A stretch of 64,000 nt of DNA, taken from Sporothrix humicola (taxonomy: Eukaryota; Ascomycota; Sordariomycetes; Ophiostomatales; Ophiostomataceae). The position numbers and the translations under genes were made by a program. The notes below the pieces were generated by a model. It had not been told where the DNA came from, did no database searches, and worked only from the letters and a program-made list of their open reading frames with translations. The DNA lies in contig WNYE01000004.1 in NCBI GenBank assembly GCA_021396245.1, forward strand, positions 248,001 through 312,000, in the 5' to 3' direction. Below are positions 42,127 to 54,928 of the stretch, piece by piece (the first letter of the stretch is position 1; each line of letters begins with the position of its first letter).

Positions 42127-45100
42127 CGTGATGTGTGATGTATAGATGTGAATATGGTTGTGGAAAGACAAGATTCAAGGCAGATGCCTCAGGAAATGAC
42201 GGTATATATTCCGTAGGCAATGAGGAGATTTCTGTCGTCGAGAGATTGGAACGTTGTCTGAATAAAATAGAACGGCCGTCTTAGGGAGCATGAAAAATAT
42301 TATTTTATATTTTCTGTTAATTTGTCTTGATTTCGATCAAGGCTTCGTTTTCATCGCTGTCGAAAAAGATTGAAGCTTTGAAAGGCCCTGCGATGAAGTT
42401 TTGGCAGTATCGTTGAAAGAGAGGCTCAATGCAGACTAGCGCGCTTTTATTGACAGCTCAAGCCTCACCGCCTTAGCCACAAACACCCACTCTCTGCTTC
42501 CCCACCGCTACAATAAAATCTCCTCCAGAAAAAAATGTTGCTGAACTTTTTCTGCTCTTCCTTCTTTCCTCTCAAAAACTTCTTTTTGGCTGCATAAACA
42601 TCGACAATGCCACCACCGCGTCCACGAGCTGAGATGCTGTGAACAAGGCGTGGCATTTCTTTGTTGGCAGCCCTTTCTATTTTCTTTTCTTTCTTATTGC
42701 TTTTCTCTTCAATCGATCTGTCTCCATCGGTGGTAGAAAGTTCTATCGTCGTCTCGACAGCTCCAGCCTCAACATTCCAAAAGAGGCACAACTAACAAGG
42801 TAAGCAAGCTCGCGAGCTTCCAGCTCCTTGGGACACCTTCTCCCACCCTCCAGACATACATCTCCTCTCCTCTCCTAGCTAGTGATGATACTTTTTCCAC
42901 TGTTCCCGCGACACACCGTGAGCGATTCGAACAACATGCACTACCATCTGAAGCTTTCCCTTTCCATACACTTGCTTCCTTCCTCACTCTTCTCGGACCA
43001 AGTGTGGACAGCTGTGCTAACATTGCTGAAGACAGTTTTACTCTTGCCAGTGCAAGCAACTCGACCTTCTTATCGACCTCCAAAGTGTAAGTTCCAACAT
43101 GCCTTTTACTTGAAGGGAAAACGCCACACGGCAAAACAACAACAGCATCGTCTCGTGTTCATATGATGATACACATAATTAATCAGTTCTGCTTCTGAAC
43201 TTCTTGATGACAACCTTATACCACTTACCAAATATATCTGATCCTACACACGAGGCGATGCTGCATTGTTCTATTCTTCTCTCAAAGTCAATGTTGATGT
43301 CCACAGGCTAACATTGGCAGACACTCACAGTAATACTTTGGACGATACAGACCTGGCCACCATTGGCCTTCCATCTCTTCCAAAGGGTTAGTTCGAGGCA
43401 ATCACCTCCATACGCACTTCAGACCGCACACAAACACTCAAAAACACAAACTCAAAAAACAACAACCACACCAACAAAGCACATGATGACACTCGCTTAT
43501 CCATTCAATTATACCTAGAGCCATGCTATCCTCCCGCACCCGAGCAGCGGCGGCTTAACTTTTATTTTGTCTATTGTCACTTGATGAAAGACGAAGCAAT
43601 TGCGCGGCCGTCGTGTTGTGAGGACAGGTGGTGGAGTCTTGCTTTTCCGTCACTGGGAGCTTGTAATTTTGGCTACAGCGCTGGGCCTCCGTGTAGACCG
43701 TCTTGGTCTGCATGTCTGGTCTGGCCGGCTTTGGGTACAGGACTAAAACGGCTTGTCTGATCTTCTTTTCTCTCTTGACATTTTGTCAAATCTTTCATCT
43801 TCACGCTGCCTTTTCATGCATTCTCAAAAAAGGACCCCAGCTAACAAGATGGCAATAGGTCTCAGAATTTGCCTTGGAACTACACTGTGCACAGCATAGA
43901 ATGTCTCAAGAAAACAAGGAACAGTCCACGGTAGGTTGGCCAAGCTTCTGGTAGTAGAAGTCTTGAAGATTCGGTAGATTCAATTGTAAATATGCTACAA
44001 GAAAATATAAAGAATTACGAAACTCGCTTCCTGAATAATAACTTCTGTCAACTTGCATGCAAATTTCTCTTCTGCGTACGTAGCTATCTCTACGCCCGTC
44101 TGGGGGTCCACCCTGCATCAAATAGTGAAAATCGGGAAATTGGCATTCTGATATCAATCTTGAAGGGAAAAGACAAGATCTCGTTGATAGAGAAGTCCAA
44201 GATACGCCATTTGATGTGAAATCACGTGATGCGACCAGCCCCTGGAACGGCGCAGAAATAGGGGCCAATTCTCAATTCTGGCCAGCTTTTTTTCCAGGAA
44301 CCAGCTGTAGCACGCTGTAAATCTGGGCATCAGTGTTGGACCCACTGCCTTCAAACAAACAGCTTCGAGCCTATGATTGGGGGTTACAGCGTTGGTGACC
44401 AGCGCTAAGAATAGGGGCGCGGCAATTAGGAAATCTTTAGAGAGCCCTGTTAGGATAAGGAACGCGTTAGAAGCATACTGACTTTTTTCTTAACATTTTA
44501 GTGGGAAGGAGCTGTCTTCAGTCGCGTCGTGACGGGAAAGAACCAGCGTGGGATGCTCATGGAAGGAAGGCGTGAGAGGCACATTTCAATGCAAAAAGAC
44601 TACAAAACAGGTAAGAATATGTGAGCAACTTGTCAGCAAGGGAGGAAGGAGCGAAATAGTAGGAGCTGCACAGGTTTTGCAGGTTACAGAATTGCAGAAC
44701 CCGCAAGCAGTAAAGCCCCCCATTCCAGCTGGGCCAACCAGCACAAAAGCGTATCCCAATTTCACGAGGCTGATGCAGGACACCTATCCGCTTAATTTTC
44801 TCTTTTTTCGTATTATTTCTGCATATTATTTTAATTCCCTAGGGGGCATGGGCACGGTTTCCCTCTCCCTGTGCTCCTTGTGTTCGTTTGTTCCCTTCTC
44901 ACCTTCTACACAACCTCCACCTATCCTTTTCGTGTCCCACAGAATACGACCGCCAACCGTATCGACCACTCGCGACTACCCTGTTCGTCCACGACCGCCA
45001 ACCTGGCTACCAATTCCATTCTCGACCATCCCCAATTTACCCTCACGGCCCCCTCGCCAAACTATTACACCTTTTTTTTCTTGACACCTTTTTTTCGTCA

Positions 45101-45733
45101 TTGTATCTATGACCTACCACTGACTGGCCAGTGTCTGCCATTCCTCTTCCCTTCTTTTCTTATTTTGCTTCTTTTTTGCATTTCCAGGCCTTCTTTCAAT
45201 TCTATCCCTTCCTTTTTGGCTCGTCTGTAGGACCGGCCACCTCTCGACGTCCCCCTTTTCTCCCGGTGCCGTCGTTTTGCTTGCTGGGTTTCCCTTTACG
45301 GACGGGTGGATTTTCTTGGACCTGTCTTTTTTTACTTTACGGAGTACTTTTTTCCCTCGACCTTTTTATCCGAACTCCCCTCCCCCTTTCGACCTTTTGA
45401 CGACACATCCACGGCCGAACCCGAATCGAGGCATCGCCAATCCTTCCATCTCGACTCCGACGACGTCCCATCTCGATCGGCTGTCGACATCTTCTCCCAC
45501 GGTGCTCCGAAATCGAATCGAGACGCGACTTTTAGCAAGATCCATTGACGAAGAAGATTGCGAAGTGAGAGAAAGAGCGCGCGAGAACACGGATACGGAA
45601 GACCCGCGAGCTTCGACGACAGCAAGAGCTAGCTCTCTGTCCATCCCTCCAACCACGACCTCGGGCGTGAGCTTTTGCACGCACGCCATCCTCCTCCCAT
45701 CATCATAATCATCACCTCCAACTACCGCATGCC
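42127..45733. other. 3.6-kb interval, mostly non-coding, one weak candidate gene
   Basis: The left 600 bp include the MTR3 promoter and CT-rich DNA. A candidate spliced gene (42633-43241) is listed separately. From 43250 to 44800 I see nothing convincing. From about 44850 to 45733 the DNA is highly pyrimidine-rich and likely the leader of ANP1, with several upstream ATGs. Confidence 0.4.
42633..43241 (+). CDS. Candidate small multi-exon gene (weak)
   Basis: Not recognised. Three segments can be joined in one frame with GT/AG borders: 42633-42799, 42883-43086 and 43187-43241 (introns 42800-42882, GTAAGC donor, and 43087-43186, GTAAGT donor). The joined frame reads through 'RKFYRRLDSSSLNIPKEAQLT', 'DDTFSTVPATHRERFEQHAL', 'HTLASFLTLLGPSVDSCANIAEDSF' and ends 'LLDDNLIPLTKYI'. 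This is more protein-like than the CT-rich DNA around it. Against it: no clear start codon, the upstream part is a T-rich tract giving F/L, branch-point motifs are poor, and a long antisense frame (42769-43134) also exists. The first boundary is simply where the frame opens. It could be a relic or chance. Confidence 0.2.
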
Positions 45734-47659
45734 ATGTTGCCCTCCTACGCTGCTTCGGGGTCCAAGGTGACCCCAAGACACAATGCTGCCGCCGCCAGCT
45801 TCTCCAACGGCTACCCGCGAAACTCCAACACATTAGAGTTCTCCCCGCATAGGTACGACCTGATGTGCCGTGATGTCTTTGCTGTCTCCCAATTTATCCG
45901 TATGCTAACTACTACTCTTCGTCAGATTTCAACCACGCAATTCTCCCCCATCCCTTCGCCGGCGACGGAAGCTGCTCGCACGACTCGGCATTGTCACCGC
46001 CCTCGTCCTCTTTGGCGTCTTTGTCTGGCCCGCCGCCCCTGTCATGTCCCTCTTCTCCCTGAACTTCCTTACCTCTGGCGACCGCATCGACCTCGAGACC
46101 GTCCGCTACTATGACCTGTCTAACGTCCAGGGCACCGCGCGCGGCTGGGAGCGCGAGGAGCGCATCCTGCTGTGCGTGCCCCTGCGCGACGCCGAGGCCC
46201 ATCTGCCCATGTTCTTCTCGCATCTCCGCAACTTTACCTACCCGCACCACCTCATCGACCTGGCTTTCCTGGTTTCCGACTCCAAGGACCACACCCTCGA
46301 AATGCTCGTCAAGAACCTCGAGTCCATCCAGGCCGACACCGACTCCACCGAGCACTTTGGCGAGATCTCCATTCTCGAAAAGGACTTTGGCCAAAAGGTC
46401 AACCAGGACGTCGAGTCGCGCCACGGCTTCGCTGCCCAGGCCAGCCGTCGTAAGCTCATGGCCCAGGCCCGCAACTGGCTGCTCAGCGCCTCGCTGCGTC
46501 CTTACCACTCGTGGGTGTACTGGCGCGATGTCGATGTCGAGACTGCCCCTTTTACGATCCTGGAGGACCTGATGCGCCACAACAAGGACGTCATTGTGCC
46601 CAACGTCTGGCGTCCGCTGCCCGACTGGCTGGGCGGCGAGCAGCCGTACGATCTCAACTCGTGGCAGGAGTCTGAGACGGCTCTGGCCCTGGCTGACACG
46701 CTCGATGAGGACGCCGTTATTGTCGAGGGTTATGCCGAGTACGCCACGTGGCGCCCTCATCTTGCCTACCTGCGTGACCCCTACGGCGACCCGGACATGG
46801 AGATGGAGATTGACGGTGTTGGTGGTGTCAGTATTCTGGCCAAGGCTCTGGTGTTCCGTCATGGTGTGCACTTCCCTGCGTTCAGTTTCGAGAAGCACGC
46901 AGAGACGGAAGGTTTCGGCAAGGTAAGTTGGCCCCCTTCTTTCAGTCATTTCTTCCGATCATGCACTAACAGTATCAGATGGCGAGACGCATGGGTTTCT
47001 CGGTTGTCGGTCTGCCCCACTACACCATCTGGCATTTGTACGAGCCCAGTCTGGACGATATCCGCCACATGGAGGAAATGGAGGCTGAGCGCATTGCCCG
47101 CGAGCAAGAGGAAAAGGAGAAGGCTGAGAAGGCCGAGAAGATGAAGAAGACTTTCGGTGACGCCGGTGGCCAGTGGGAGAAGGACAAGGCTGCTCTGCAG
47201 GACATTGTCATTGAGGACCCCGTTGCCCCCGGTACAGGTGCAGGTGCAGGTGCTGCCGCTGGTGGTGTCGGGGCTGCTGCTGGTGCGGGTGCCCCTGCTG
47301 GTGCTGCTGCCGGTGCAGGTGTTCCCGCTGCTGGCGGCGCCGCTGGTGCTGGTGCTGGCGTCCCTGCTGGCGGTGTTCCCGCCGCTGGTGCAGCTGCTGG
47401 TGGCGCTCCTGTCGCCGCTGCCGGTGGTGACACACTTGTTGGTGCTGCCCCTGCAGCCGGTGCTGGTGCAGCTGCTCCCGTCGGTGCTGCGGCTGGTGGT
47501 GCTGCAGGCGCTGCTGCTCCGGGTGCTGTTGGCGGTGCTCCTGCTGGCGGTGTTCCTGCAGCCGGCGTCCCTGCCGGTGGTGTTGCAGCTCCCGATGCCG
47601 CCGTCCCCAACAAGGCCGTCCCTGTCGTTGGCGAAAACGCTGGCAAGGTCGTGCTGTAA
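45734..47659 (+). CDS. ANP1: Mannan polymerase II subunit Anp1 (GT62) with long Gly/Ala/Pro tail
   Basis: Golgi alpha-1,6-mannosyltransferase subunit that extends the mannan backbone of N-glycans. Exons 45734-45852, 45926-46922 and 46979-47659 join to 598 aa. It is a type II membrane protein: a short cytosolic N-terminus with 'SLRRRRKLLARLG', one TM (about 57-78), then the GT62 domain from 'YYDLSNVQGTARGWEREERILLCVPLRDAE'. The domain includes 'HLIDLAFLVSD', 'FGQKVNQDVESRHGFAAQASRRKLMAQARNWLL' and the metal-site 'WRDVDVE', then 'VIVPNVWRP' and 'FEKHAETEGFGK'. Exon 3 finishes the enzyme with 'GLPHYTIWHLYEPS', a Glu/Lys coiled stretch, then about 140 residues of only G, A, P, V with few exceptions. 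Van1 or Mnn9 are the family alternatives. Confidence 0.88.
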
Positions 47660-49259
47660 ACAGGCATGGTCTTCTTCCGCATTTCTGTCATCTTCATCAT
47701 TTTGTGGTTCATATTTTTTGCATCTTTTCTTGCCTTCTTCTTTTGTCCATTCTCATCAGGCAGTGCGCCACCTTTTTCATTCACCACGGCGACGTTTCGA
47801 CATCGACCATCACCTCAAAAACAACACGGCGTTGATACATCGCGTGGCGACCTTCTTCAACCCTTTTTATTTTCCACCACTTCTTCCATCATCATTACGA
47901 CCTTTTGGCCACGTGCTGTCGGCGCGTTTACCATGCCTTAACGACGGAGAGGACGAGTGACCTATATATACACACACCGTCCATTTATCAAAACTTAGGG
48001 GGAGGAAAGACTGCTAATTTACTGTACAACTAGAGTCAGAGAGCCTTTGAGGTTGTAGAGAGGCCATGGACGGGGCGTTTGGTGTTCTTTTATATCTCCT
48101 TATACTTCTTCGCCCGTGTTGCCGTTTATATTTTCTTGTCACTTTAGTGTTCTTTTTTACTTTTATCATTATGTTGTCCATGTTTCCTTTTTGTTACTTT
48201 TAGCTGTTGGGTCCGTCACAGGCACGCAAAATCATCCATAAATACAAACAAATGACTTAACCCTAATTTTTCATCATTGTTATGTTAGCTGCTTTCGTAG
48301 TCATGTACAAGGATACGTGTTATCGACAAGTGTTAAGTAGCGTAGACTGAGAATCGGTTTGGACGTTGAACTTGGAGATGAAGTAAGACCTGTAAGACAC
48401 CAGGCAAACTTGATGCAGATACTCCGTAGTGGCAGCCTTATTCAACATCTTTGTCAGGGGCTGGTGGGGTCCCCTAAGCCCCCTAAAATTTGGGTGCCTC
48501 CAGGGTCTGCAACAGCTGTAAAGTGCGCAAATCCCAGCCTCACAGCTTGCCTGGAATCCATCCAGCGCGTTGTTATCTAATCACCGAGAACGCTGATTGG
48601 CCTGATGGCACCTTCCCCAAGGGCAGAAGGCTCGTGACAATTGCAACGCTGGCAGCTTCTCCACACTGTACACAGTATTCTCTCCTTGCTTGTTGCCTTC
48701 CCCTACCTCAACAGCTGTCATCTCGAAACAACTTTTCTTCTTCTCCCTCCCCCGCACAACTTTTCCGACAACGCAGCACATCAACAAAAGAGACGATCTG
48801 TCTCTTCCTTTTCTTCGCTGCCTACCTCGGAGGGCCTCGCCTGTGCTTCTTTTTCTTCGTCGCAGTTCCCGTCGCTGCAAGCTGGCCACTCGACTTCCCC
48901 TGGCCGCTTTTTTCTTCTATCCTTCATATATAATACGGAGCACTTTGCAGTCAATCCCGGGCATCGGCCATTTTGGGTAAATCTTGCCGTCCGGTTCTTT
49001 TCCACGTCTCTTTTTTTGTCTTTTCGTTCGTGTCTTTCTTTTTTCTTTCTCCCCACGACCCAATCGGCACTCCGCCAAGGGTCAAAGACGAACGATTTTC
49101 CACACGTCGATCCGATCGCCCCCTCTTCGAACTTTGAACTTTCGGCCTCGACCCATCGTCCATCCTTTTTACCCGGCGGTCTCTCCTCTGTCATACAACC
49201 TACTCAAGCATTGACCAACACATTCCCCTATCACACCTGGCGACATCGACTCGCCCAGC
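47660..49259. other. Intergenic: ANP1 3' side and GEA1/2 leader
   Basis: AT-rich at 48100-48340, then pyrimidine-rich from 48640 to 49250 immediately before the Arf-GEF start. The frames in this part are CT-derived and carry no domain. The last about 600 bp are probably 5' UTR. Confidence 0.4.
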
Positions 49260-52200
49260 ATGAGTAGCGATGTGCGCGCGCCTTCATCGGCGGCAGCAAG
49301 TCGCGCCGAAAATGCAACAGCCATGGACTCTTCCATCGAAGAGCTGCCATTGACGGCCGGCCTGGCCTCGCGCCCGTCCACGACGTCGGTCCCTGTGCGG
49401 CCAGCCAGCCAGCACACCAACCAGCACGGCTCTCTTTCTCACGTCTACAACGACAGCCACCTGGCCTCCTTTCCATCCACTGCGACCCTGACGTCGGCTG
49501 CCGCTTCGTCGCGCATGCAATACCGCAGCCGACCCGTGTCCGTCGCCGTCGACCCGGTGTCTCTCGTTATATCCGAGTGTATCAACATCACGTCTGCCAT
49601 CCAAAAGTACGCCCGCTCGCAGCACTTGTCTGTATCGGCTATTCTCGGCGGCGCGGCGCCCAGCCCAACCATGCAACAGTCTTTCCGTCTTGGCGCAAGC
49701 TCGGCCGAGACCGCCAGCCGTCGTGCAGGCGGCCGTCGTGGCGCATCCGGTGGCCGTGGCAGCGGTGGCGGCAACCACAGCCGACGAGGCTCTGGCGGCG
49801 GAGACAGCGATTTCGGCCCCGCCAGCCGTTGGGGCCTCCGTGGCAAGAAGGGCAAGAGCATGGCTGACAACCCACTGATCTCGGGCTTTGGCCGTCTTCG
49901 TCAAGAGCTGGCAGGTTTAGAAGGTAAGAAGATATAGACAGGAGATACAGATACGCCATGAGCAATATGCTAACCCCCTCAGACATCAACAGCTTCGACT
50001 CTCTCACCCTGCTTTACCCCTTTCTCCAGATCATCCAGGCCAAGGGCACGGCAGCCCCGATCACGATCCTCACCCTGCGCGCCGTGCGCAAGTTCCTCGC
50101 CTACGGCTTCATCAGCCCTGACTCGCCCCGTTTCCCGCTCGCCATGCAGGCTTTGTCGCAGGCGATCACCCACTGCCAGTTTGATATTAGTGACCATGCG
50201 CAGGAGGAGGTCGTCCTGCTGATGATCCTGAATCTTATGGAGGACATGCTCTCTGGCCCTGGCGGCGACATCCTGAGCGACGAGAGCGTCTGCGACATGA
50301 TGGGCCGCGGCCTGACAATATGCTCTCGCTCGCGCTACTCAGAGGTGCTCCGGCAGACGGCCGAGGGCACCATGGTGCGCATGTGCCAGATCATCTTTGA
50401 GGATCTCAAGCACCTGGAGGAGGAGGCAGGCGAGGAGGCCGATGCGCTGGACCGTCAGACCAACGCCGATATGGACAGTGTCAAGATGATCCCCGGCGCA
50501 GAGACTCAGCCGTCTCCACTTCCCGCTGCGTCGTCGACGCCCACGGCGATTTCCTCTTCGACTCCCAAAAAGGCAGCATCCGAGAAACCGGAGGAGAGTG
50601 GCCGCGCTAGCTCCAGCAGCGACGGCGAGGGCACTGCGACTACAGGATCGAACGGCGACGCCGAGGAGACACGGCCTCTAAAGGCACCCGAAGCTGCAGA
50701 CGTTGCTGACCGGCCATCGACGGATACCCGGACTGACGACACTGCCGAGAAGAGCACGGTCTCGACCACAGAGGACTCTGAGTCGGTCGACCTGCGCCCC
50801 TACTCGCTGCCGTCGGTGCGTGAGCTGTTCCGTGTTCTCGTCGAGTTCCTCAATCCCAGCCAGCGCAAGCACCACCCGGAGACCATGATCGTTATGGCCC
50901 TTCGTATCATCCACGTGGCGCTCGAAGTGGCCGGCCCATCCATTGCCCGCCACCCTGCCTTGGCTCTGGTCGCCCAGGACCGCCTCTGTTGCTACCTCTT
51001 CCAGCTCGTGCGCTCCGACAACATGGCCATCTTGCAGGAGTCATTGATTGTTGCCTCGACGCTGCTGTCAACCTGCCGTGGCGTCCTCAAGCTGCAGATG
51101 GAGCTTTTCCTGTCGTACCTCATCAGCTGCCTCCACCCTGCCGTCGACATCCCAAGAGAGGCCAACATCGACCCGTCCTTGTATGAGGGCATCCCCCAGG
51201 CACCCAAGCTCGTGAAACCGCCGCCGTCGCAGGCAAGCAGCGGCCGCTCGACGCCCGTGCCCATCAAGGACCGCCAGAAGCTTGGCATGGAGGGCGGAAT
51301 GCGGAAGCCCGAGGCGCGCCAGGCCATGGTCGAGAACATTGGCGTTTTGGCCCGCATGCCTACCTTCATGGTCGAGCTGTTTGTCAACTACGACTGCGAC
51401 ACCGACCGCACCGATCTGTGCGAGGACATGATCGGCCTGCTGTCGCGGAACGCTCTGCCCGACTCGGCCACATGGAGCACGACGAGCGTCCCGCCTCTGT
51501 GCCTCGATGCTCTGCTGCGCTTCGTGCAATTCATGGCTCTGCGTCTTGACCTGCCACCCGTCACCGAGGGCCTGCCTGACCCTGACAAGCTGCGCGAGTC
51601 GCGTGCTCGCAAGCGGGTCATCATCCGTGGCACGAACAAGTTCAACGAGAGCCCCAAGGGCGGCCTGGCCCTGCTGCAGGACAAAGGTATCATTGACGAC
51701 GCCTCCAATGCAGTGTCGGTCGCCCGATTCCTCAAGGGCACGTCGCGTGTCTCTAAGAAGGTGCTGGGCGAGTTCATCTCCAAGAAGGGCAACGACGACA
51801 TCCTGACGGCGTTTATGGACCAGTTCGACTTCAAGGACAAGCGCGTCGACGAGGCCCTGCGTATGATGCTCGAGGCCTTCCGTCTGCCGGGCGAGTCGCC
51901 GCTGATTGAACGGATTGTTACTGCCTTTACCGAAAAGTACTGCGCCGGCGAGATGCCCGAGGACGTCGCCGACAAGGACGCCGTCTACATCCTGACCTAC
52001 GCCGTCATCATGCTCAACACCGACCAGCACAACCCCAACGTGTCCAAGACCCAGAAGCGCATGGCCGTCACCGACTTTGCCCGCAACTTGCGCGGCCAGA
52101 ACGGCGGCAAGGACTTTGCGCCCGAGTACCTACAGGACATTTTCGACTCGATCCAGTCCAACGAGATCATCCTGCCCGAGGAGCACGACAACAAGCACGC

Positions 52201-54531
52201 CTTTGACTATGCCTGGCGCGAGGTACTGAGCAAGACGGACGCCGCCGGTCCCCTCATTATCCCCAACACCAACATTTACGACGCCGACATGTTTGCGACG
52301 ACATGGCGGCCGATCGTGGCCACGCTCTCGTACGTGTTCATGTCCGCCACCGACGACACTGTCTTTAGCCGCGTTATCCAAGGCTTTGACGAGTGCGCAC
52401 TGATTGCGGCCAAGTACGGCAACACCGAGGCCCTGGACCAGATCGTCTACTGCCTGAGCCACATGTCGACGCTCTCGCAGATCGTGCAGTCCAACACCAG
52501 CCTCAACACCGAGGTGCAGGTCGACAAGTCCAGCGTCATGGTCAGCGAGCTGGCCGTCAAGCTGGGCCGCAACTTCCGTGCCCAGCTGGCTGCCCTTGTG
52601 CTTTTCCGTGTTGTCACGGACCACGAGCACATTCTGCGCAACAGCTGGAAGCATGTTATCCGCATTTGGCTCAACCTATTTGAGAACTCGCTGATCCCAG
52701 CCTTTTTCTCAAGCGAATCCGGTGTCATTGATCTGCCGAGTATTCCTCTGCAGAGCCCTGGTCAAGTAATTGACCGCGGCACCAAGCAGAACGAGAGCGG
52801 CTTCTTCTCTGCCTTCACGTCGTATATTTCAAGCTACGCCGCCGACGACCCGCCCGAGCCGTCAGACGAGGAGCTCGAGAGCACGCTCAGCGCCATTGAC
52901 TGCGTCAACTCGTGCCACGTCGGTGATGTCTTCTCCAACGTTTCAAGCCTTTCGGGCGACAGCCTGGAGGCGCTCGTGGATTCACTCCTTGACCAGATTC
53001 CTGAGGACAATGCCGCGGGCGTCGTGATCAAGGTCAAGTCCGATAACGTGCCCCCAACCTCGCCTGCCAACCCCAACAACAAGCCGGCCAGCACCCCGCC
53101 CTATGAGCCCGGCCCCGTCTACATCCTCGAGTTCTGCACTGTGCTCGCCCTCCGCGACGAGGAGAGCGTCAAGCTTGTCGGCAAGCGGGTTGTCGACGCC
53201 CTCCAGGGCATTTTGAGGGATGTCTCGCGCTTCCACCCCATCTTTATCGGCCGCGCCACCTACTACCTCTTTAGTCTGTTGAGGGCCAGCTACAACTACG
53301 ACTATGTCCGCGTGCCCATGCTGCTACATGCCGTCTCCAGCTTCCACAAGGACACGCTCAAGTCGACCGCCTCTGTCATCCTCAAGGGCCTCAAGCTCTG
53401 CATCGCCACGCCCGGTCCTCTGCGCAGCGAGATCATGACGTCGCCCGACTTCTGGGCTATCCTCGGCACCTTGTCCGGCTACGAAGAGTCGGCCGCCACC
53501 GTCTTTGAGATTCTCGAGAGAGGTGTCAGCGGCTCGCCGCCGGCCATTATCGCCGACAACTACGAGGCCGCCATTATCCTGTGCAACGAGTTTGCCACAG
53601 CGGCCAGCATTGGCGCCGTCGCCGAGCAGCAGCTCGACCGTAAGAACCGTCGCGTCAGCCGCGCGCCCCGGCAGGAAAAGGCTAGCGACAATGCTGCCGT
53701 CCAGCGCGGCATCAAGGCCATCAACATTATCTACAACATGACGTCGCGCATCCCCTACCTGATGAAGCAGTCGCACCTGGAAAGTAGTGAAGGTAAGCAC
53801 CCTCCCACCCTATGTATTTAAACTATTTGTTCGCCGCTAACAGCTCAGCCTGGTCTGCGTATTGGCTGCCCATTTTCCAGGCGCTCACGAACCAGTGCAC
53901 GAACCCGTGCCGCGAAGTGCGCCACCTGGCCTTCTCGTCGCTTCAGCGCTCACTGCTGTCGCCCGAGCTCACGTCGAGTGACCACCGCGAGTGGACGGCC
54001 ATCTTTAGCGAAGTCCTGTTCCCGCTCATCCTCAAGCTCTTGCTGCCCGAGGTCTACTCGTCCGACCGCGACGGCATGAGCGAGACCCGCGTGCAGGCTG
54101 CGTCGCTCTTGTGCAAGGTGTTCCTTCAGTACCTGGTATTGTTGTCCGCATGGGACGGCATGCTCGACCTCTGGCTCAAGATTATCGACATTCTCGACCG
54201 CCTCATGAACAGCGGCCAGGGCGACAGCCTCGAAGAGGCCGTGCCCGAGAACCTCAAGAACGTCCTGCTCTTCATGGCCAGCAGCGGCTACCTGGTGGCG
54301 CCCAGCATCGACAAGTCCAAGGAGGAGCTGTGGGTCGAGACATGGAAGCGCATCGACCGGTTCCTGCCAGATCTGAAGAGCGAGCTGGCTCTGGACGGGG
54401 CCAGCGACAGCGGAAGTGATACACCAGAAGAGTCGGCGACAGAAGAGGCAGTAGCTGCTGCTAGTGAGACCGCAGAGAAGAACGGCGACAGTGAAAAGAC
54501 CGAAGAGGTGAATGAGACGGCAGAATCATAG
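49260..54531 (+). CDS. GEA2: Large Golgi Arf guanine-nucleotide exchange factor, Gea1/Gea2 (GBF1 type)
   Basis: Activates Arf1 on cis-Golgi membranes to start COPI coat assembly; this class is the brefeldin A target. Exons 49260-49923, 49983-53792 and 53849-54531 join in phase to 1718 aa. The N-terminus is Ser/Ala-rich and disordered, with an RG-rich patch near 160-185, inside or before the DCB domain ('VDPVSLVISECINITSAIQKYAR', 'DSLTLLYPFLQII'). HUS-region text follows ('KAPTFMVELFVNYDCD'-like; here 'MPTFMVELFVNYDCD'). The Sec7 domain (about 770-960) has 'GTSRVSKKVLGEFISKKGND', the catalytic glutamate finger in 'FRLPGESPLIERI' (about E858) and 'YAVIMLNTDQHNPNV'. HDS helices follow and the tail is acidic. 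One gene probably covers both yeast paralogues. Confidence 0.93.
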
Positions 54532-54928
54532 AATGTGGTCTACTTGGATCCCCATTCGGATTAACCTCGATTAAATTTCCCTGTTTTGCAGGGACAGCAA
54601 ATGGAGAAGACAAAAGTTAATTCCTGTAATGGTATATAGATGTTTATTAAATTAGAATTTACAATCGTTTTGTTCAAAAGTCGATCAAATAAAAAAACTG
54701 GTGACGTGAAGGCGTCGTCTGATGTTGCCATGTGCCAAATGTGTAGTAGTGCGACTGGCCAATCAGAGAGCTGCATTGGCGGTGGTACTGACGCAAGGCT
54801 ACAGCAAGCACAACCTGAAATCTACAAGCAAATGCGCGAAACTTCAACCTCCACTCCTCGTCTTCACTCTTTCAACCACCTCCTAGAGGCCAATTCAACA
54901 ACCCTACAACCCTCACACACCATCCACC
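54532..54928. other. Intergenic between the Arf-GEF and the snRNP gene
   Basis: AT-rich 3' UTR of the GEF (54560-54700), then the leader of the next gene in the same direction. No other feature seen. Confidence 0.4.

Noticed and set aside
44154..44354. Small minus-strand ORF in the pre-ANP1 gap
   Set aside because: Short, unusual composition for this genome and without recognisable domain or splice partners.
45912..46949. 345-codon minus-strand ORF opposite ANP1
   Set aside because: It is the antisense shadow of a highly conserved GT62 coding exon; its protein has no recognisable features and follows from GC-rich third positions.
47020..47787. 255-codon minus-strand ORF over the ANP1 tail
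   Set aside because: Reverse frame of the Gly/Ala repeat DNA; repeats of this composition are open in most frames.
51068..52030. 320-codon minus-strand ORF within the Arf-GEF gene
   Set aside because: Antisense of the HUS/Sec7-coding region; the plus-strand protein is unmistakable.
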